Made by a program: the position numbers and the translations under genes. Positions 18,179 through 29,238 of a DNA stretch of 64,000 nucleotides are shown one piece after another. The DNA lies in contig NZ_AP018821.1 in the NCBI RefSeq assembly GCF_024349785.1, positions 186,001 through 250,000 on the forward strand, read 5' to 3'. The stretch is from Sphingomonas bisphenolicum. GTDB lineage: Bacteria; Pseudomonadota; Alphaproteobacteria; Sphingomonadales; Sphingomonadaceae. How positions within the stretch are numbered: position 1 is the first letter of the stretch; each line of letters starts with the position of its first letter. Below the pieces are notes generated by a model. It had not been told where the DNA came from and did not search any database. It worked only from the letters and a program-made list of their open reading frames with translations.

Positions 18179-18352
18179 TAAGTGCTACTTCACATCTGAA
18201 AAAGAGATTGTATATCCGTTGTGGCTGTTCATTTGCTGTCAGCCCGCTTTCGAACTTTGCCGCTATCGGCCAGCAGCGAGAATGACCGTGCCTGACTTCA
18301 TCCGAACGCCGTTCGGTCCCCGCGATCGTCCGGCCCGCACGCTGGACCGCTG

Positions 18353-18778
18353 ATGCCAAAACGGAGAGACTGCGCTCTGCCCGAAACGCTGGGTGCCGCC
18401 GCGCTGCGGGGCCTGCGCGGCCGCTGTCCGCGCTGCGGCGACGCGCGGTTATTCCACCGGTTTCTTAAACCTGTGGCCGTCTGCGCACGCTGCGGCCAGG
18501 ACTGGAGCCATCAACGCGCGGACGACTTCCCGGCCTATGTGGCGATCATCGTGACCGGTCACCTCATGGCGCCCCTCATCATCGCGCTGGCCCGCGATTT
18601 CGCGCTCTCGGTCACCGCCATGATGGCAATCATCGTACCGCTGGCGCTTGTTCTGCTCCTTGGCCTGTTGCAGCCCGCCAAAGGCGCGATCATCGCGTTG
18701 CAATGGTGGTGGGGCATGCATGGGTTCGTAAGGGAGCGTCCTGAACCGTCCGCCAAGTCCGGGGATGGCCTGCCTTGA
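18353..18778 (+). CDS. DUF983 family membrane protein
   Basis: The 141-aa product has an N-terminal zinc ribbon of two CxxC pairs (GRCPRCGDAR and AVCARCGQDW), then two membrane helices (residues about 62-82 and 88-108), and a conserved C-terminal ALQWWWGMHG. This is the DUF983 layout, common in alphaproteobacteria. Function unknown; the zinc ribbon suggests a metal or protein contact at the membrane. Confidence 0.9.
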   Translation: MPKRRDCALPETLGAAALRGLRGRCPRCGDARLFHRFLKPVAVCARCGQDWSHQRADDFPAYVAIIVTGHLMAPLIIALARDFALSVTAMMAIIVPLALVLLLGLLQPAKGAIIALQWWWGMHGFVRERPEPSAKSGDGLP

Positions 18779-18873
18779 ACGGAATGAAGCACGCATCCCG
18801 GCCCTCCCCCCGCTAATTGCAGAGCAAGTTGATCGCTGATGGGCGCACGAGGGAGCGTCCGACGGAGGCAGGC

Positions 18874-19500
18874 CTACGCGTTAATACCGTCGTGTGAACG
18901 CATCATGGCGCGTTTGTAGGCATCGCGGCCGGTGGTGCGAGCCAGGTAAGCTTGTTCGGCTTCGCCCAGCGTGATGCCACAATTGCGTTGGCCCAGGTTC
19001 AGCGCGTAGCTCACCGAGATGTCGGCAGCAGTAAACTCCTCGCCCGCGAGATAAGGTGAACTCGCTAGGCGTTGGTTGACCAGCTTCAGCCGCTTCTGGA
19101 ACGCCCCTAGGCACCACGTCGCACCCCAGTTCTTGCGTTCGGCCTCGGGCGCCAGGAAGCGGCTGACGACGACGGGCATCAACAAGGTAGCGAGGCCGGC
19201 CTCGCCCAGGTGTAGAAACTGCTGATAGGCGGCGAAATTCGGATCGTGCGGATCTGGCGCGAGCGGCGTCGGCCCGTAGCGGGCCATGAGATACGCCATG
19301 ATCGCGATTGACTCGACCATGACGACGTCGCCGTCCTGGATCGCCGGGATGTAATCGGCCGGATTGACCACGAGGAACTCGGGATCCCGCTCGGGGGCCA
19401 GCATGTCAACCTGCCGGATGCGGTAAGGAAGGCCCATCTCTTCGAGCAGCCAGACGACCCGGATCGATCGCGATGTCTGTCCACCCCACACGGTAATCAT
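18874..19500 (-). CDS. Glutathione S-transferase family protein
   Basis: The start is ATG 19498-19500, eight bases after GGAGGA. The 208-aa product has the N-terminal thioredoxin-like fold (GGQTSRSIRVVWLLEEMGLP, then NPADYIPAIQDGD and the glutathione-binding VESIAIMAYL) and an all-helical C-terminal domain with FTAADISVSYAL, the standard GST N-capping box. Substrate cannot be told. It stands alone, fitting an accessory detoxification role. Confidence 0.9.
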   Translation of the reverse strand: MITVWGGQTSRSIRVVWLLEEMGLPYRIRQVDMLAPERDPEFLVVNPADYIPAIQDGDVVMVESIAIMAYLMARYGPTPLAPDPHDPNFAAYQQFLHLGEAGLATLLMPVVVSRFLAPEAERKNWGATWCLGAFQKRLKLVNQRLASSPYLAGEEFTAADISVSYALNLGQRNCGITLGEAEQAYLARTTGRDAYKRAMMRSHDGINA

Positions 19501-19679
19501 CCGCCGATCCTCCCGCGTTTCCCTGACGCTCCACATTCGCGCACCTTACATGGTCCCGCCAGCGCATGCATGCGCGAAGCATAACATCAGCGGGGTGGTT
19601 TACCGACAACTGGCCCACCCGTTAATGGGAAGGCAGCGAACTTCTCACGTCCGACGGCAACAGTGCGGGCCGAACGGCA

Positions 19680-20813
19680 TCAAAGCGGCAGAGAGACCTC
19701 GAAGACACTCCCCTCCCCTGGCGCGCTGCACTTGAGCATGATCGTGCCGCCGTGCAGCTCGACCAGCTGCTTGACGAGCGCCAGCCCGATCCCAAGTCCT
19801 TCCTGCGTGCGCTGGTTGGACCCGTCGATCTGGGCAAACAGATCGAAGATCCGGGCCTGCATCTCGGCCGGGATACCGACGCCCGTATCAGCAACCTCGA
19901 TGCGGACCTGATCCTCCTCGCGCCTCGCGGAGAGGCGAATTTCTCCGCCCGCAGGCGTGTATTTGGCGGCGTTGGTGAGGAGATTGCCGACGACCTGCGC
20001 AAGCCGGGCATGATCGGCCTCCAGCCAGATCGGCTCAGGCGCGACATCCTGGATCAGCTCATGGCTGGCCGCATCGATATGATGGCGTGATCCTTCGACG
20101 GCAAATGTCAGCAGATCCTGGAGCAAAAGATGCTCCTTCTTGAGCGCGATCTTGCCTTGGTCGATGCGTGCGATGTCGAGCAGGTCCTCGACCAGGCTGC
20201 CGAGATGCCGCACATATTTGCTCATTTGCCCGCGCACCATCGTGGCTGTCTCGGGATCGGGCCTGCGTTCCATCAGGTGCAGCCCCGCCCCCATCGCCAT
20301 GATGGGATTGCGCAATTCATGGGCGAGAACCGCCAGAAACTCATTCTTGCGGCGATCTGCGGTCTGCAGCACGCCGGTCAGCTCCTCAAGCGCATCACGC
20401 TGCGCCCCGATCTTCTGGCGCTGACGATAGAGGTCGAAGAAAATCCGGGCCTTGGAGCGAAGGATATCGGCCTCGATCGGCTTCTGGAGAAAGTCCACCG
20501 CCCCCGCCTCATAGCCCCGGAAGCGGCGTTGCTGGTCGGCGCTGCCGGCCGTCAGGAAGATGATCGGAACATCGCGCGCCCGCTCGCTTGCGCGCATGAA
20601 TTCGGCAAGCTCGAAGCCGTCCATGCCGGGCATCTGTACGTCGAGCAGGGCGAGCGCCACATCATGCTGGAGGAGAAGCTCGAGCGCCTCCTCCCCGGAT
20701 CGGGCCTTGAGGATCGACACACCCTGGTCGCCCAGCAGCGCCTCGAGCGCCAGAAGATTTTCTTCCAGGTCGTCGACCAGAAGGCAGTTGGGCAGAGGGT
20801 TCGCACTCGTCAT
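19680..20813 (-). CDS. Response-regulator/histidine-kinase fusion protein
   Basis: The start ATG (20811-20813) overlaps the cheB-like stop as ATGA. The 377-aa product has a receiver domain at residues about 8-125 (phospho-acceptor in LALLDVQMPG, conserved Lys in FLQKPIE), then HisKA (FLAVLAHELRNP, phospho-His) and HATPase (NLLTNAAKYTP, DTGVGIP, GLGIGLALV). Receiver-first kinases usually take signals from another kinase. It is last in a four-gene leftward operon with cheB, cheR and a large hybrid kinase. Confidence 0.9.
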   Translation of the reverse strand: MTSANPLPNCLLVDDLEENLLALEALLGDQGVSILKARSGEEALELLLQHDVALALLDVQMPGMDGFELAEFMRASERARDVPIIFLTAGSADQQRRFRGYEAGAVDFLQKPIEADILRSKARIFFDLYRQRQKIGAQRDALEELTGVLQTADRRKNEFLAVLAHELRNPIMAMGAGLHLMERRPDPETATMVRGQMSKYVRHLGSLVEDLLDIARIDQGKIALKKEHLLLQDLLTFAVEGSRHHIDAASHELIQDVAPEPIWLEADHARLAQVVGNLLTNAAKYTPAGGEIRLSARREEDQVRIEVADTGVGIPAEMQARIFDLFAQIDGSNQRTQEGLGIGLALVKQLVELHGGTIMLKCSAPGEGSVFEVSLPL

Positions 20814-21385
20814 GGTGCCACCAAGGTCTGAAGGTAAGCGAGGATGCCGCGCACATCCTGAGCCCGCGCTTGGGGCCACGCCGCAAGCGCGGCGGCCGGC
20901 ATGGTGGAACTCGAGGCACTCGTCGGTTCTTCGACAAGGGTCAGACCGCCCGCCTCCCCGACGGCTCGCAGGCCCGCGGCGCCATCCTCGTTGGCACCGG
21001 TCAGCACGATACCGACGAGATCGGGGCCGAAGGCGTCGGCTGCGGTCTCGAAGAGGACGTCGATCGCTGGCCGAGAATGATGAACCGGCTCGTCCATCGC
21101 CAGCGCGACGCGCCCATCCTGTTCGATGAGCAGATGATAGTCGGCCGGCGCGAAATAGACCGTGCCTGGAACGGGGCTCTCCTTGTCTTCCGCCTCCTTG
21201 ACCGTCAGCCGGCAGCGATCCGCGAAAAGGGCAGTCAGGGCGTTGGTGCGATCTGGCGGGATATGCACGACGATAAAGATCGGGACCGGAAAAGTCGGCG
21301 GGAGCGCGGGCAGGATTTCCAGCAGCACCTGCACCGCCCCGGCCGAGGCGCCGATGACGACCGCCCTGATCGGATCGCGGCTCAT
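20810..21385 (-). CDS. CheB-type methylesterase domain protein without receiver
   Basis: The 191-aa product (ATG 21383-21385, overlapping cheR by ATGA) is only the CheB catalytic domain: VIGASAGAVQ with the catalytic Ser, FIVVHIPPDRTN with the catalytic His, and GIVLTGANEDGA with the Asp. The usual N-terminal receiver is absent. Such domains beside CheR and kinases act in non-chemotaxis signalling. No chemoreceptor, CheA or CheW gene is in the window. Confidence 0.9.
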   Translation of the reverse strand: MSRDPIRAVVIGASAGAVQVLLEILPALPPTFPVPIFIVVHIPPDRTNALTALFADRCRLTVKEAEDKESPVPGTVYFAPADYHLLIEQDGRVALAMDEPVHHSRPAIDVLFETAADAFGPDLVGIVLTGANEDGAAGLRAVGEAGGLTLVEEPTSASSSTMPAAALAAWPQARAQDVRGILAYLQTLVAP

Positions 21386-22206
21386 CCTTCCACCTTCTGA
21401 TAGATTTTCTCTGGGGTGTTGAAATTGGCGAAGGCCGCCGCGTGCCGGGAAAAGCGCAGGCTCTCCTTCGAGCCGAGCCCCAGAAATCCCTTGCGGGCGA
21501 GGGAATCGCGGAACAGTCCGATGGCGCGATCCTGGAGTTCGCGATCGAAATAGATGAGCACGTTGCGGCACGAGATGAGATGCATCTCGGCGAACACCGC
21601 GTCGGTCACCAGGCTATGGTCGGAAAAGACGACCTGGCTCCTGAGCGTCTTGTCGAACACGGCATGCCCGTAATCAGCCGTATAATAGTCCGACAGCGAC
21701 GAGCGCGCGCCCGACTTCTGGTGATTGGCCGTATATTTCTGCATCTGGTCGAGTGGATAGATCCCCGCCTGCGCCGCCCGTAAGGCATCGGGATTGATAT
21801 CGGTAGCATAGAAGATCGTCCGCGCGCCGAGCCCCTCCTCGCGGAAGAGGATGGAAAGCGAATAGAGCTCCTCGCCATTGCTGCAGCCCGCCACCCAGAC
21901 CTTGAGCGAGGGATAGGTCCTAAGGTGCGGGATGACGCGTTCGCGCAGCGCCTTATAATAGGCCGGGTCGCGAAACATCTCGCTGACCTGGACGGTGAGG
22001 TAATTGAGCAGGCGCGGTAGCGTCTGTTCATCATGGAGCAGGCTTTCCTGCATCGCCGAAAAACTCGCAAAGCCCAACTGGCTCCGCGCCTGCACCAGGC
22101 GCCGCTTGATCGAGGCGCGCGCATAGGGGCGAAAATCATAATGATAGCGCTGGTAGAGCGCCTCCAGCAGGAGGCCGATCTCCAAATCCTCGAGGCTGCC
22201 TGTCAC
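21382..22206 (-). CDS. CheR-type protein-glutamate methyltransferase
   Basis: A 274-aa CheR homologue. It has the N-terminal helical domain (residues 1-75) and the SAM-binding domain: VWVAGCSNGEELYS (SAM loop), FYATDINPDALRAAQ and HLISCRNVLIYFD. Known CheR enzymes methylate chemoreceptor glutamates; here the target is probably a kinase of this operon or a related coiled-coil protein. The next gene upstream, the large kinase, ends about 10 bases away. Confidence 0.92.
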   Translation of the reverse strand: MTGSLEDLEIGLLLEALYQRYHYDFRPYARASIKRRLVQARSQLGFASFSAMQESLLHDEQTLPRLLNYLTVQVSEMFRDPAYYKALRERVIPHLRTYPSLKVWVAGCSNGEELYSLSILFREEGLGARTIFYATDINPDALRAAQAGIYPLDQMQKYTANHQKSGARSSLSDYYTADYGHAVFDKTLRSQVVFSDHSLVTDAVFAEMHLISCRNVLIYFDRELQDRAIGLFRDSLARKGFLGLGSKESLRFSRHAAAFANFNTPEKIYQKVEG

Positions 22207-22216
22207 CTAGGCCTCC

Positions 22217-25200
22217 TCATCGGGGCATCCAGACGCGCACCAGCGACAGGAGTTTGTCGACGTCGATGGGCTTGGCCATATAGTCGTTGGCGCCCGCTTC
22301 CAGGCAGCGCTGCTGATCGTCCGGCATGGCCTGAGCCGTCAGCATCACGATCGGCAGCTTGGCCCAGCGCGCATCGGCCCGGATCGCACGCGTCGCGGTC
22401 AGCCCGTCCATGACCGGCATCATGACGTCCATGAGCACAAGGTCGACGGCCTTTTTCGGATCGTCGCCGGCCTGGGCGAGCGCATCGATCGCCTCCTGCC
22501 CGTTGCGGGCGATCTGAACGATCGCGCCGCGCGGCTCGAGCACGCTCGACAGGGAATAGACGTTGCGCACGTCGTCCTCGACGATGAGGATGCGCCGACC
22601 TTCGAGCGCGGCGTCGCGGTGACGCGCCTTCTCGATCATGCGCCGCCGCTCGGGCGGCAGCTCGGAGACGACCTGGTGGAGGAACAGGGACACCTCGTCG
22701 AGCAACCGCTCAGGGGATTTTGCGCCCTTGATGATGATCGAGCTCGAATAGCGCCGGAGCCGCTGCTCGTCGTCGGCGGACAGGTCGTGCCCGGTGTAGA
22801 CGATGACCGGCGGGAAGCCGTGATCTCCCTCCTGGCTGAGTGTTTCCAAAAGATCGAACCCAGAGGTATCCGGCAGGGTCAGGTCGAGCACCATGCAATC
22901 GAACGTCTCGCGCCGCAGCTGTTCCAGGCATTCGGCAGCCGTGCCCACGCCGATCGTCTCGACATCCTCCGAGCCCAAAAGCTTGCCCACCGCGTCGCGC
23001 TGGACCGCATCGTCCTCCACGATGAGGACCCGGCGCATGCGCGAGGAGAGCTTCGCCTGCAGGCCCTCGAGCACCTGGGCGAGCTCTTCGCGCTTGACCG
23101 GCTTGATGTGGTAGCCGACCGCGCCGAGCGACAGGGCGGTCTGGCTCTGATCGGCCGCCGAAATTACATGGATCGGAATATGGCGCGTTTCATCGTCATG
23201 CTTCAGCCGGTCAAGGACGGTAAGCCCGGACTGGTCCGGCAGACCCAGGTCGAGAACGATCGCGCTCGGCTTGAACTCGTGAGCATGTTTGATCGCGTCT
23301 TCCGCATTGCCGGCGATGACGCACTGGAAGCCGAGTTCGCGCGAAAGCTCGCAGACGATCTGTGCGAACACCGCATCATCTTCGATGACGAGCAGGACCC
23401 GGTTGCCCTCGGTCAGGCTCGCGCGGTCGTCTTCCAGGCTCCATGCCGATGGCGCGGGCGCCGGACGCAGGGGGATGGCGGGCGCCGCCGCGACGGGCGC
23501 GGGACCCGGGTCAAAACGCCGCCGGGTCGGCTGGGCGACGGTCTCATAGGCCAGTGGAATGGTGAGCGTGAAGGTGCTGCCTTCGCCAGGGCGGCTCTCC
23601 AGCGCAATCCGGGCGCCGAGCAGGCGCGCAAGCTCGCGAGAGATGGAAAGGCCAAGGCCCGTCCCGCCGAATTTCCGGCTGATCGTCGCGTCGGCCTGGT
23701 GGAAGGCCTCGAAGATCGAGGCCTGCTGCTCGGGCGAAATGCCGATGCCCGTGTCGCGGACGGCGAAGCGAATGGACGCATCATCCACGCGCTCAATGGC
23801 AAGGCTCACCTGTCCGCGCTCGGTGAACTTGAAGGCATTGGACAGGAGATTCTTGAGGATCTGCTCGAGCCGCATCCGGTCGCTCTCGATCGTGCGGGCA
23901 CAGTCATCGGAAAGGCTGATGTCGAAACCAAGGCCCTTCTTCTCGGCAAGCGGGTCGAAGGTCCGCCGCAGGTCGCCCGTCAGCCGCTGCAGCGCGACGG
24001 TCTCGGGACGGATCTCGATGTGCCCGGCCTCGATCTTGGAGAGATCGAGAATGTCGTTGATGAGGGTCAGCAGGTCATTGCCAGACGACTCGATCGTATT
24101 GGCATATTTGATCTGCTCGTCGGAGAGATTGCCCTGCGGATTGTCTCCCAGCAGCTTGGAGAGGATCAGCAGCGAATTGAGCGGTGTGCGCAGTTCGTGG
24201 CTCATGTTTGCCAGGAAGTCCGACTTATACTGGCTGGCTTGCTCAAGTTCATGTGCCTTGGCGCCCAGCGCCGCGCCGGCTCGCTCCAGTTCGTCCCGCT
24301 GGGTTTCCAGCGTCTGTGCCTGTTCTTCAAGCTGGCTGTTGGTCTGTTCGAGTTCGACCTGCTGCTGTTCCAAACGAACCTGGGATTCCCGTAGCGCCCG
24401 GCCCTGCTCTTCGAGCTCTTCGTTGGAGACGCGCAGTTCCTCGCTCTGGGCCTGAAGCTCGCCGGCCTGGCGCTGCGTTTCCTCGAGCGCATCCTGGAGC
24501 CGGGCCCGGAAGCGCGCCGAGCGCAGGGCAATGCCGATCGCCGGCGAGACACGCTCCAGGAGATCGAGCACCAAGGGATCGACCGGCTTGAAGAAGCCAA
24601 GCTCCAGCACCGCATTGACCTGGGTGTCCGCCTTGGCCGGCACGATGACCAGATGGCGCGGCTTGTCGCGACCGAAAGCCGAGCCGATCGTCAGATAGCC
24701 CTCCGGCACGTCTTCCAGGACCAGCGCCTTCCCGTCGACCGCCACCTTGCCCAGCAAGCCCTCCTTGAGGTTGAAGGAGGAGGGCATATTGGCGTCGGCC
24801 GGAACCCCGACCACGGCCGCCCGCCGGAAGTGGCCGCTTTCGCCCTTGAACAGGGCGCCCCCCGAAAGGCCGGTATGCTCGGCCAGGAACGCCAATATGT
24901 CCTCGCCAAGCTGTTCGACGGACTTGTCCCCGCGCATCGCCTCGGAGAGGCCGACTTCGCCAGACTGCAGCCATTCCTGCCGTGCGCGCGCCCGTCCATT
25001 TCGGAGTAGCAGCACGAAGATAGCAATGGTGAGGGCGGAACCCAGAAGGCCCGAAACAACGCCGCTGGTGATGGCGGCACGCGCCGCATCGGCCATGTCG
25101 CCCATACGCTCTTCCCGCAGCCGCACCTCCTCGCGGGCCATGCCATCAAGCTGGGCGCGGATAGCGTCCATCTCGCCCTTGCCGCGGTCGCTTGTCACGA

Positions 25201-25684
25201 TCCCCATGGCGGCGGTCAGACCCTGAGCGCGCCGCAACTCGATCGTCTCTCGCAGTTCAGCCAGCTTGGCATCGATATGGCGGTTGAGCGGTCCCAGGCT
25301 CGCTTGCTGCACCGGATTGTCGGCGGTCAGCGTCTTCAGCGCCGCGAGCCGCGCGGGCAAGGCGGCAACTGCGGTCCGATAGGGCTCGAGATAGGCGTTG
25401 GTTCCGGTCAGCAGATAGCCGCGCTGGCCCGTCTCCGCGTCTTTGGCGGTGGAAAGAACATCGTCGAGAGCGATCAGCACTTCGTGGGTATGGCGAATGG
25501 CCTTGTCGGCGTCGCGCAGCGCCTGGATATTCGAATAGGCAAGCCATGTACTGATCAGGAAGAAGGCCAGCCCCAAGACCAGACCGACAATGAGCCCGTT
25601 ATTCTGCCGCTGCGGCGTGCCAACGACCGTGCTCTTACTCTCCAACATTTCCGCCAATCCCGTATCCTGTCCCGACCGCGCCAA
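22217..25684 (-). CDS. Large hybrid histidine kinase (CHASE3-GAF-HisKA-HATPase-three receivers)
   Basis: A 1155-aa sensor. Visible in order: membrane helix about 30-50; CHASE3-type periplasmic domain about 55-200 (DAETGQRGYLLTG); second helix about 207-228; GAF about 250-390; long coiled coil about 395-490 (EELRVSNEELEEQ); HisKA with FLANMSHELRTPLNS; HATPase with NLLSNAFKFTE and GTGLGLSI; then three receiver domains, acceptors in AIVLDLGLPD, CMVLDLTLPD and LVLMDVMMPV. The start may be 12 codons further in. The coiled coil is a possible CheR target. Ligand unknown. Confidence 0.93.
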   Translation of the reverse strand: MARSGQDTGLAEMLESKSTVVGTPQRQNNGLIVGLVLGLAFFLISTWLAYSNIQALRDADKAIRHTHEVLIALDDVLSTAKDAETGQRGYLLTGTNAYLEPYRTAVAALPARLAALKTLTADNPVQQASLGPLNRHIDAKLAELRETIELRRAQGLTAAMGIVTSDRGKGEMDAIRAQLDGMAREEVRLREERMGDMADAARAAITSGVVSGLLGSALTIAIFVLLLRNGRARARQEWLQSGEVGLSEAMRGDKSVEQLGEDILAFLAEHTGLSGGALFKGESGHFRRAAVVGVPADANMPSSFNLKEGLLGKVAVDGKALVLEDVPEGYLTIGSAFGRDKPRHLVIVPAKADTQVNAVLELGFFKPVDPLVLDLLERVSPAIGIALRSARFRARLQDALEETQRQAGELQAQSEELRVSNEELEEQGRALRESQVRLEQQQVELEQTNSQLEEQAQTLETQRDELERAGAALGAKAHELEQASQYKSDFLANMSHELRTPLNSLLILSKLLGDNPQGNLSDEQIKYANTIESSGNDLLTLINDILDLSKIEAGHIEIRPETVALQRLTGDLRRTFDPLAEKKGLGFDISLSDDCARTIESDRMRLEQILKNLLSNAFKFTERGQVSLAIERVDDASIRFAVRDTGIGISPEQQASIFEAFHQADATISRKFGGTGLGLSISRELARLLGARIALESRPGEGSTFTLTIPLAYETVAQPTRRRFDPGPAPVAAAPAIPLRPAPAPSAWSLEDDRASLTEGNRVLLVIEDDAVFAQIVCELSRELGFQCVIAGNAEDAIKHAHEFKPSAIVLDLGLPDQSGLTVLDRLKHDDETRHIPIHVISAADQSQTALSLGAVGYHIKPVKREELAQVLEGLQAKLSSRMRRVLIVEDDAVQRDAVGKLLGSEDVETIGVGTAAECLEQLRRETFDCMVLDLTLPDTSGFDLLETLSQEGDHGFPPVIVYTGHDLSADDEQRLRRYSSSIIIKGAKSPERLLDEVSLFLHQVVSELPPERRRMIEKARHRDAALEGRRILIVEDDVRNVYSLSSVLEPRGAIVQIARNGQEAIDALAQAGDDPKKAVDLVLMDVMMPVMDGLTATRAIRADARWAKLPIVMLTAQAMPDDQQRCLEAGANDYMAKPIDVDKLLSLVRVWMPR

Positions 25685-25693
25685 AGGTGGCTG

Positions 25694-26113
25694 TCATACC
25701 CTTTTTTCCTGCCTGTGAAAGGATTTGGCGAGTTTACTCCGTGCGGCCGTCAGCGGCTCCGCGCGAGGCTTGACCACCCGGACGATCTTGTTTCGGCCCG
25801 TCGATCCGCGCAGCAATTCAAGTTCAGAAACTGGTTCACCGAGCGCTGCTGCCAAAAGCCTGAGCACGGCCTCGTTGGCCTTGCCACCTTCAGGCGTCGC
25901 TGTCGCCCGGACCTGCAAGATGCCCTCTCCGGTCGGCAGGATGATGGCATCGGCGGAGGCATTGGGCGTCACGCGAATGGAAAGCCGACCCGCACCATCG
26001 ACGAGAGCCAGAATATCCGCCCTAGGCGGCCAGGACACTTTAGGCCGCGCCATGGCCGCACAAAGCCGTTTCGCTTTTGGGGATGGGCCCGAAGGCAGCT
26101 TGATCAAGGACAT
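25694..26113 (-). CDS. DUF167 (YggU-like) family protein
   Basis: A 139-aa frame whose core (residues about 28-115) matches DUF167: RLSIRVTPNASADAI, QVRATATPEGGKANEAVLRLLA, and LLRGSTGRNKIVRV. Family length is about 100 aa, so the true start may be the internal Met at 26053. Function is unknown. It sits head to tail before the large kinase gene but has no obvious link to it. Confidence 0.85.
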   Translation of the reverse strand: MSLIKLPSGPSPKAKRLCAAMARPKVSWPPRADILALVDGAGRLSIRVTPNASADAIILPTGEGILQVRATATPEGGKANEAVLRLLAAALGEPVSELELLRGSTGRNKIVRVVKPRAEPLTAARSKLAKSFHRQEKRV

Positions 26114-26194
26114 TGCGGGCTGCCCGCCCCCGCGTCACGCCAGGACTGCTTAAGCGCGGCGGCGCACGACGCGAGACGGACAGAGGGCGACAAG

Positions 26195-26350
26195 TCATGA
26201 CCGGTGGTCATCGCCCGCGCTTGGCTGGTGATCAGCCCGGCGCGCCGCTTCCCTGTTCTGCCGATCATGGGCGCGGCCTCCGGCCACGGTCACAGCGAAG
26301 AACAGCACCATCAGGATGAGAGAAATGATGACGATCGCTGCGATGATCAT
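26195..26350 (-). CDS. Possible 51-aa single-helix membrane protein
   Basis: A short minus-strand frame from ATG 26348-26350. Its first 25 residues form one strong membrane helix (MIIAAIVIISLILMVLFFAV), followed by a polar tail. AAGGG lies upstream but about 12 bases away, so translation is uncertain. No family recognised. Confidence 0.35.
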   Translation of the reverse strand: MIIAAIVIISLILMVLFFAVTVAGGRAHDRQNREAARRADHQPSAGDDHRS

Positions 26351-26415
26351 AATGCGTGCCGGCCCTTTTGGATTCCGTCGGGCCAGCTCCCTGCGAGACT
26401 AGCCTTGCGCCCGCA

Positions 26416-26458
26416 GAGGCATCATGCCTCGTTCATGTTAGTACCATCTATCGATAGA
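26416..26458. other. Hairpin and 12-bp palindrome upstream of nothing obvious
   Basis: GAGGCA-TCA-TGCCTC (26416-26430) is a six-base-pair hairpin, and TCTATCGATAGA (26447-26458) is a perfect 12-base palindrome in an AT-rich stretch. The segment 26351-26608 holds no convincing gene. The hairpin could end a transcript; the palindrome could be a protein site. Neither is tied to a gene here. Confidence 0.25.
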
Positions 26459-26608
26459 GGCTGTGAATATAGAGATTTGATGTTCTATGCATCAGCAGGG
26501 GCGCGCGAGACGAAGAACTGGTAAGGCCCGGACCCACTATGAAGCGGAACCGGGCCGTACATCTAACCTTGGCTTGAGCGGCCGGCTGGACGCGCCCGAA
26601 CCGTGCCT

Positions 26609-28501
<1,893 letters not shown>

Positions 28502-28672
28502 CGCTATATTTCGCTCTCCTTGGAATGGCGGGCGAAATCTGGTTGGAGCCGCCCGGATTTTCAACCCGATGAACGACCTAATCGCAATGCCGGTCCCGAG
28601 TGGCGCGCAGCATAGGATCGGGGACTGGACCACGCCAAGTTTATCCGCCGCGCACTGACCAATCGGTAGGGA

Positions 28673-29209
28673 TCAAAGCGGAAGGCTTGCCCGCAGCGGG
28701 TTCAGGTGCACGATCTCGCGCAGGCTCACCAGCGTCTCGAAGTCGCGGACGTTCTCATCGGAGGCCAGCACTTCATCGGAAAAATGCTGGTACGCCTCGA
28801 TCGAGGGAACACTGACCATCAGCAGGAAATCGGTGCGGCCGGTGACGTTCCACGCGCCGATCACTTCTGGATAGCGGCCCAGCTTCTCCGCAAAAGCCTG
28901 CTCCCGGTGCAGTCCTGATTGGTTCAATTCTACCAGAACGTGGATCGTGATCGCGCTGGCAAGGCGCGCCGGGTCGATCAGCGCGACGTCCGCGACGATC
29001 ACACCCTCGGCTCGCAACCGGCGCAGGCGCCGCAGTACCGCGCTTTCCGACAGGCCGACTTCAGCGGCTATGGCGCGCGCGGGCGTGAGGGTGTTGCGCC
29101 GAACGATCGCGATGATTCGCCGGTCGAACTGATCGATATCGACCGTTTCCACCACTTCATCTCCATAAATGACGTATTCCGTCACACAATGGCGAATTTC
29201 GCCAGCCAT
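28673..29209 (-). CDS. Lrp/AsnC-family transcription regulator
   Basis: The 178-aa frame from ATG 29207-29209 contains an N-terminal winged HTH (TPARAIAAEVGLSESAVLRR) and a C-terminal RAM ligand domain (GAWNVTGRTDFLLMVSVP, then the C-terminal strand LREIVHLNPLRAS). The start is uncertain; GTG codons near the TVDID stretch would give about 155 aa, closer to the family size. It is divergent from an RhtA-type exporter 29 bases away, so it likely controls that gene in response to an amino acid. Confidence 0.9.
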   Translation of the reverse strand: MAGEIRHCVTEYVIYGDEVVETVDIDQFDRRIIAIVRRNTLTPARAIAAEVGLSESAVLRRLRRLRAEGVIVADVALIDPARLASAITIHVLVELNQSGLHREQAFAEKLGRYPEVIGAWNVTGRTDFLLMVSVPSIEAYQHFSDEVLASDENVRDFETLVSLREIVHLNPLRASLPL

Positions 29210-29238
29210 CGCCAGGGGCTGGGGGATATATAGCCGCC

